Shown piece by piece: positions 60,128-64,000 of a DNA stretch of 64,000 bases. Position 1 is the stretch's first letter; each line of letters opens with the position of its first letter. The DNA lies in assembly GCF_026241335.1 (NCBI RefSeq), contig NZ_JAPHAV010000001.1, positions 1,240,001 to 1,304,000 on the forward strand, written 5' to 3'. Below the pieces are notes generated by a model that made no database searches, was not told where the DNA came from, and saw nothing but the letters and a program-made list of their open reading frames with translations. The position numbers and the translations under genes are program-made. Source of the DNA: Ochrobactrum chromiisoli. Lineage in GTDB: Bacteria; Pseudomonadota; Alphaproteobacteria; Rhizobiales; Rhizobiaceae.

Positions 60128-60742
60128 TCAGAATAAAGCTGTTCCCTGAAGCGCGTCTTCGAGCAGCTTTTCATATTTCTTGCGCCGGACTTCGATCGCA
60201 CCGAAGCGCTCAAGATGCGCGGTCGTGAACTGGGTATCGAGCAGCACAAAGCCCTGCCGCTTCAGATGTTCCACCAGAAAAGCGAGGCAGACCTTTGATG
60301 CGTCACGCTTGCGCGTAAACATGCTCTCGCCAAAGAAAGCGCGTCCCAGCGTAACGCCATAAAGTCCACCCACGAGCTTACCCTCATGCCACGCTTCAAC
60401 GGTGTGGCAATGACCGGCATCAAAAAGCTGACCATAAGCTTCGCGAATTGGCCCGTTAATCCATGTGCGTGCTCGTTCGCCGGTGCCGCTTGCGCAGCCG
60501 TCGATAACTCCCTCGAAATCGCTGTCGAGACGGATTTCAAAAACTGCTTGCCGGATGGTTTTTTGCAGGCTTTTCGGAACGTGAAAGCCATCAAGCGGGA
60601 TGATGCCGCGTTTTTCAGGACGAACCCAGAAAATCTCCGGGTCATCCGCTTCTTCTGCCATCGGAAAAACTCCGGTGGCGTAGGCCCGCAGGAGCAACTC
60701 CGGGTCGATTGAATAGTCGTCCGGGGAAGCTCCTGCGGTCAC
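60128..60742 (-). CDS. aat: Leucyl/phenylalanyl-tRNA-protein transferase
   Basis: A 204-residue N-end rule enzyme that adds Leu or Phe to N-terminal Arg/Lys of proteins to mark them for ClpAP. The family pattern is clear ([10 protein letters not shown]-rich [49 protein letters not shown]). It lies five bases after accC and is probably co-transcribed. Confidence 0.96.
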   Translation of the reverse strand: MTAGASPDDYSIDPELLLRAYATGVFPMAEEADDPEIFWVRPEKRGIIPLDGFHVPKSLQKTIRQAVFEIRLDSDFEGVIDGCASGTGERARTWINGPIREAYGQLFDAGHCHTVEAWHEGKLVGGLYGVTLGRAFFGESMFTRKRDASKVCLAFLVEHLKRQGFVLLDTQFTTAHLERFGAIEVRRKKYEKLLEDALQGTALF

Positions 60743-60747
60743 TTTAC

Positions 60748-62106
60748 TTATGCACCTGGTGTTTCAGACTGCTTGGCCAGATATTTTTCCAGCCAATGAA
60801 TGTCGTAGTCGCCATTGGCGATGTCCTGATTGGAAATCAGGTCCTGGAACAGGGGCAGGGTCGTCTTGACACCATCGACCACGAACTCATCAAGTGCGCG
60901 ACGCAGACGCATCATGCATTCAACGCGGTTGCGGCCATGAACGATGAGCTTGCCGATGAGGCTGTCATAGTAAGGCGGGATGCGGTAGCCGGAATAGACG
61001 CCCGAATCCACACGAATGCCAAGGCCACCCGGCGTATGGTAATGCGTGATCAGACCCGGTGAGGGCGTAAAGTTACGCGGATCTTCCGCATTGATACGGC
61101 ATTCAATGGCATGACCGGAGAAGCGGACTTCATCCTGCTTGACCGAAAGACCGAGACCTGCTGCCACACGGATCTGCTCGTGTACGAGATCAATGCCGGT
61201 GATCGCTTCGGTAACCGGATGCTCCACCTGCAAACGGGTGTTCATTTCGATAAAATAGAACTCGCCGTTTTCATATAGGAACTCAATCGTGCCAGCACCG
61301 CGATAGCCCATGTCGGCAACAGCATTGGCGCAGACCATGCCGATCTTGTCACGTGCTTCAGCGTTCAACGCTGGGGAATTGGCTTCTTCCCAAACCTTCT
61401 GGTGGCGGCGCTGCAACGAGCAGTCGCGTTCGCCCAGATGGATTGCATTGCCTGCACCATCGCCCATCACCTGAACTTCGATGTGACGCGGCTTTTCGAG
61501 ATATTTCTCGATATAGACTGCATCGTCACCAAATGCCGCACCCGCTTCGGTACGAGCGGTTGAGAGAGCGACTGAGAGGTCTTCCTCGGTGCGTGCAACC
61601 TTCATGCCGCGACCACCACCGCCGGCGGATGCCTTGATGATGACCGGATAGCCGATTTCTTTTGCGATGCGCTTGGCTTCGTTTTCGTCGGTTACACCGC
61701 CATCTGAACCCGGAACGACTGGAATGCCAAGGCGCTTAGCCGTGCGCTTGGCTTCAATCTTGTCGCCCATGATACGGATATGCGAAGAGGTTGGTCCGAT
61801 GAAGGTAATGCCGTGTGCTTCAAGAATTTCAGCAAACTTAGCATTTTCCGACAGGAAGCCGTAGCCCGGATGGATTGCATCCGCGCCTGTGATTTCGCAA
61901 GCGGCAACGATTTGATGAATATTCAGATAGCTGTCGCGTGATGGAGGCGGTCCAATGCACACACTTTCGTCCGCAAGGCGAACATGCATCGCATCGGCGT
62001 CTGCCGTGGAATGAACTGCGACCGTCTTGATGCCCAGTTCTTTACAAGCCCTGAGCACGCGAAGAGCGATTTCGCCACGATTGGCTATGAGTATCTTTTG
62101 AAACAT
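60748..62106 (-). CDS. accC: Acetyl-CoA carboxylase, biotin carboxylase subunit
   Basis: 452 residues: [26 protein letters not shown] at the start, the ATP-grasp loop [12 protein letters not shown], and [20 protein letters not shown] plus [14 protein letters not shown] in the active site. It carboxylates biotin on AccB in the first step of fatty-acid synthesis. A start 48 bases upstream (62154) was rejected in favour of the family N-terminus. Confidence 0.97.
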   Translation of the reverse strand: MFQKILIANRGEIALRVLRACKELGIKTVAVHSTADADAMHVRLADESVCIGPPPSRDSYLNIHQIVAACEITGADAIHPGYGFLSENAKFAEILEAHGITFIGPTSSHIRIMGDKIEAKRTAKRLGIPVVPGSDGGVTDENEAKRIAKEIGYPVIIKASAGGGGRGMKVARTEEDLSVALSTARTEAGAAFGDDAVYIEKYLEKPRHIEVQVMGDGAGNAIHLGERDCSLQRRHQKVWEEANSPALNAEARDKIGMVCANAVADMGYRGAGTIEFLYENGEFYFIEMNTRLQVEHPVTEAITGIDLVHEQIRVAAGLGLSVKQDEVRFSGHAIECRINAEDPRNFTPSPGLITHYHTPGGLGIRVDSGVYSGYRIPPYYDSLIGKLIVHGRNRVECMMRLRRALDEFVVDGVKTTLPLFQDLISNQDIANGDYDIHWLEKYLAKQSETPGA

Positions 62107-62163
62107 TGCGCTTTGCTGCCCGTTCATTGAATAAGCCGAAATTCTTCTGACCAAATCGTCGTC

Positions 62164-62628
62164 TTATTCGATGACGACCAGCGGCTCGCCGAATTCGACG
62201 GGCTGTGCATCTTCGATCAGAATAGCCTTGACTGTACCGGCGCGCGGAGCGGCGATCTGGTTCATGGTCTTCATGGCTTCGATGATCAGAAGGGTCTGGC
62301 CTTCCTTAACCTGTGTGCCAACTTCGATGAAGTTGCGTGCGCCGGGAGCAGGCGCCAGATAGGCGGTGCCGACCATTGGTGAAGGAACAGCGTTCTTGCT
62401 GAGTTCAGCCTTGGTTGGCTCTGTGGCAACAACAGCAGCGACAGGTGCTGGGGCCGCGGCGGGTGCTGCCTGCATCACGGTGGCAGCCGCCTGAACCGTT
62501 ACCTTGCGCGAAACGCGAATACGCAGATCGCCATGCTCGACTTCAATGTCGGTCAGGTCGGTTTCATTGAGAATGTCCGCGAGATCGCGGATTGTTTCTT
62601 TGTCGATGACGGATGATTTGCTGGACAT
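62164..62628 (-). CDS. accB: Acetyl-CoA carboxylase biotin carboxyl carrier protein
   Basis: 154 residues with a helical N-terminus, an Ala/Pro-rich linker, and a C-terminal biotinyl domain whose modified Lys lies in [10 protein letters not shown] (about residue 119). It is followed by accC after 57 bases and preceded by aroQ, the common Rhizobiales order. Confidence 0.97.
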   Translation of the reverse strand: MSSKSSVIDKETIRDLADILNETDLTDIEVEHGDLRIRVSRKVTVQAAATVMQAAPAAAPAPVAAVVATEPTKAELSKNAVPSPMVGTAYLAPAPGARNFIEVGTQVKEGQTLLIIEAMKTMNQIAAPRAGTVKAILIEDAQPVEFGEPLVVIE

Positions 62629-62639
62629 ATCAGGCCCCT

Positions 62640-63107
62640 TTACGCTTGCCCGTTGTTTTCTTCTTCTTTGGCAATTGCCGCGAGTGCGCGCAGGCCGAGC
62701 AGGTATCCTTCCGCGCCAAAGCCGCAGATAACGCCTTTGGCGACTGCGGAGACATAGGAGTGATGCCGGAAAGCTTCACGCGCATGAATATTAGAAAGAT
62801 GCACTTCCACAGCCGTAACCTTGGCCGAGCGGATGGCATCGTGAATAGCAACCGAAGTATGACTGTATGCAGCCGGATTGATCAGGACATAGGCGTTTTT
62901 CTCGCCTGCTTCCTGAATCCAGCTCACCAGCTCACCTTCATAATTGGTCTGGCGAAAATCGATAGCAAGGCCCCATTGTTCAGATTCACGTTTGCAGCTC
63001 GCTTCGATATCATCGAGCGTTGCCACACCGTAGATACCCGGCTCGCGCTTCCCCAGAAGGTTGAGATTGGGACCATTCAGAACAAAAACCGTTTTTACCA
63101 TGTTCAT
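62640..63107 (-). CDS. aroQ: Type II 3-dehydroquinate dehydratase
   Basis: A 155-residue shikimate-pathway enzyme. [21 protein letters not shown] contains the catalytic Arg/Tyr loop, and [18 protein letters not shown] contains the conserved His. ATG 63101 (MVKTVFVL) is an equally possible start. It is followed by accB after 11 bases, so aroQ-accB-accC-aat may be one transcript. Confidence 0.96.
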   Translation of the reverse strand: MNMVKTVFVLNGPNLNLLGKREPGIYGVATLDDIEASCKRESEQWGLAIDFRQTNYEGELVSWIQEAGEKNAYVLINPAAYSHTSVAIHDAIRSAKVTAVEVHLSNIHAREAFRHHSYVSAVAKGVICGFGAEGYLLGLRALAAIAKEEENNGQA

Positions 63108-63336
63108 CCGTTGTGGATTACGGGCCTATTACGAAATTTCGACTACACTTCGCATTTCATATAGAGGGCTTAGACGCAAGCTGAAACCCTCTAAATCAAT
63201 GCTAATGTTTCACCACCGCGTTTTTCCCGCTATTCTTTGTGGAATGAACGCAATATGTGGCAAAAATAGTCATTTATACGCTCTGATTAAGTGATTGCGC
63301 GTCCTCGAAAATCAAGAAGATGCGATCTCAATCAGG
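63108..63336. promoter_or_regulatory. Intergenic region upstream of aroQ-accBC
   Basis: About 230 bases with no gene seen; it presumably contains the aroQ promoter on the minus strand. A short stem AGAGGG/CCCTCT (63163-63168 with 63187-63192) lies here. No confident -35/-10 pair was picked. Confidence 0.35.
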
Positions 63337-64000
63337 CTAGCTTTTGTTTGCCGAGCGTGCGGCTGCGATTCTTTCGATCAAACCTTCGGCACCAATTGCA
63401 CCCGGAACAAGTTCGTTTCCGATGATGTAAGACGGCGTTCCGGTGATGTTGAGCTTTTGGGCAAGCTGATAGGTTGCCTGGAAAGCCTTGGTGATGGCTG
63501 GATCTTTCATCTTTTCACGAAGCTGTGTTTCATCCGCTCCGAGCTTGACCGCGTCAGCTATCGCAGACGCTTCCGTTGCGCGTTCCTGTGCACCGAGAAG
63601 AAGCTCATGATATTCGACGTATTTTTCGGGCATCAAAGCTCTGAAAGCTTGTGCCACGACATGTGCACGCATGGAATCCGGGCCGAGAATTGGGAATTCC
63701 TTCATCACGAAGCGCACATTCGGATCGTTTTTGAGAATGGCTTCCATGTCGGGCAGGGCACGTTTGCAGTAGCCGCAGTTATAATCGAAAAACTCATAAA
63801 CAGTGACATCACCGTTTGGATTGCCAAACACAGCATCATGCGCTGGATTGAAGAGCTGGTCTTTGCTGGAAGCCAGGATTTGCTTGACCTGTTCCTGCGC
63901 GGCCTCTGCCTGCTTGGTTTCAAGCGCCGTCTGCACCTCGACCATGATTTCAGGGTTCTGCAACAGATAGTTGCGAATAATGTTCTCAATGCCCTGTTGG
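63337..64000 (-). CDS. DsbA-family thiol-disulfide protein, 5' end outside window
   Basis: The open frame runs off the window end; about 221 residues are visible. The N-terminal part seen (IENIIRNYLLQNPEIMVEVQTALE) resembles the ScsC-like oligomerisation segment, followed by a thioredoxin fold with the CGYC active site (FFDYNCGYCKRALPDM) and the cis-Pro loop TGTPSYIIG. It is probably periplasmic with a signal peptide upstream. The apparent TTG start at 63963 is internal, because the same frame stays open to the window edge. Confidence 0.88.
   Translation of the reverse strand, partial: QQGIENIIRNYLLQNPEIMVEVQTALETKQAEAAQEQVKQILASSKDQLFNPAHDAVFGNPNGDVTVYEFFDYNCGYCKRALPDMEAILKNDPNVRFVMKEFPILGPDSMRAHVVAQAFRALMPEKYVEYHELLLGAQERATEASAIADAVKLGADETQLREKMKDPAITKAFQATYQLAQKLNITGTPSYIIGNELVPGAIGAEGLIERIAAARSANKS

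Noticed and set aside
63337-63963. Taking TTG 63963 as the start of the DsbA-family gene
   Set aside because: The frame stays open to the window edge and the upstream codons continue the family N-terminal helix, so the gene is 5'-truncated by the window.

Overview
The window looks like a Brucellaceae chromosome (Brucella/Ochrobactrum or a close Rhizobiales relative) carrying one apparently complete temperate phage of about 40.2 kb. The host assignment rests on gene order and protein sequences (tatABC-serS-surE-pcm-nlpD-like; yajC-secDF; DUF2155-aat-accCB-aroQ), the fused SecDF, an NDUFA12 homologue, a DUF1127 gene followed by cuckoo-type RNA hairpins, and a GTTC-N7-GTTC SOS box. It is inferred from the sequence and was not checked by a database search.

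Left host flank (1-15110): the 3' end of tatA, then tatB and tatC (Tat export); serS; surE-pcm-nlpD-like (repair and cell-wall genes); an ATPase on the opposite strand; yajC-secDF (Sec export) followed by two genes related to mitochondrial complex I assembly factors (an Mth938/NDUFAF3-like protein and an NDUFAF6-like pseudo-synthase); trmFO on the minus strand, preceded by a DUF1127 gene whose 3' region carries four CCTCCTCCC hairpins; a DUF2157/GDYXXLXY membrane pair; and tRNA-Leu(UAG).

Prophage (15097-55254): it lies between 14-bp direct repeats made from the 3' end of the tRNA-Leu gene. Order: integrase; a leftward early operon of about twelve mostly unrecognised small genes, including a DNA methyltransferase and a protein with fifteen 9-residue repeats; a CI/LexA-type repressor between two divergent promoters, each with a GGGGACA-type operator in its spacer; a rightward early operon (Cro-like and CII-like regulators, a ParB-MT-A70 fusion, a putative replication protein, a NusG/RfaH paralogue); a structured noncoding stretch; lambda-type head genes (terminase, gpW, portal, protease, capsid); P2-type contractile-tail genes (gpV, PAAR, gp25, gpJ, gpI, fibre, chaperone, sheath, tube, gpE/E' frameshift, tape measure, gpU, gpX, gpD); a lysis cassette (holin candidate, SAR endolysin, overlapping spanins); and a minus-strand block headed by a DinB-like polymerase under an SOS box. 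Two AT-rich minus-strand genes look like independently transcribed morons.

Right host flank (55255-64000): tig, gatB, a GNAT acetyltransferase, an NDUFA12 homologue, a DUF2155 protein, then on the minus strand aat, accC, accB, aroQ and the 5'-truncated gene of a DsbA-family protein. tRNA-Leu and tig were probably adjacent before the phage integrated.

How the parts fit together: a damage signal would cleave the repressor (it has a visible Ala-Gly site and a Ser/Lys dyad) and derepress the LexA-boxed dinB block. The two early operons would then open, and the NusG paralogue, placed just before the morphogenesis genes, is a plausible antiterminator for the late operon.
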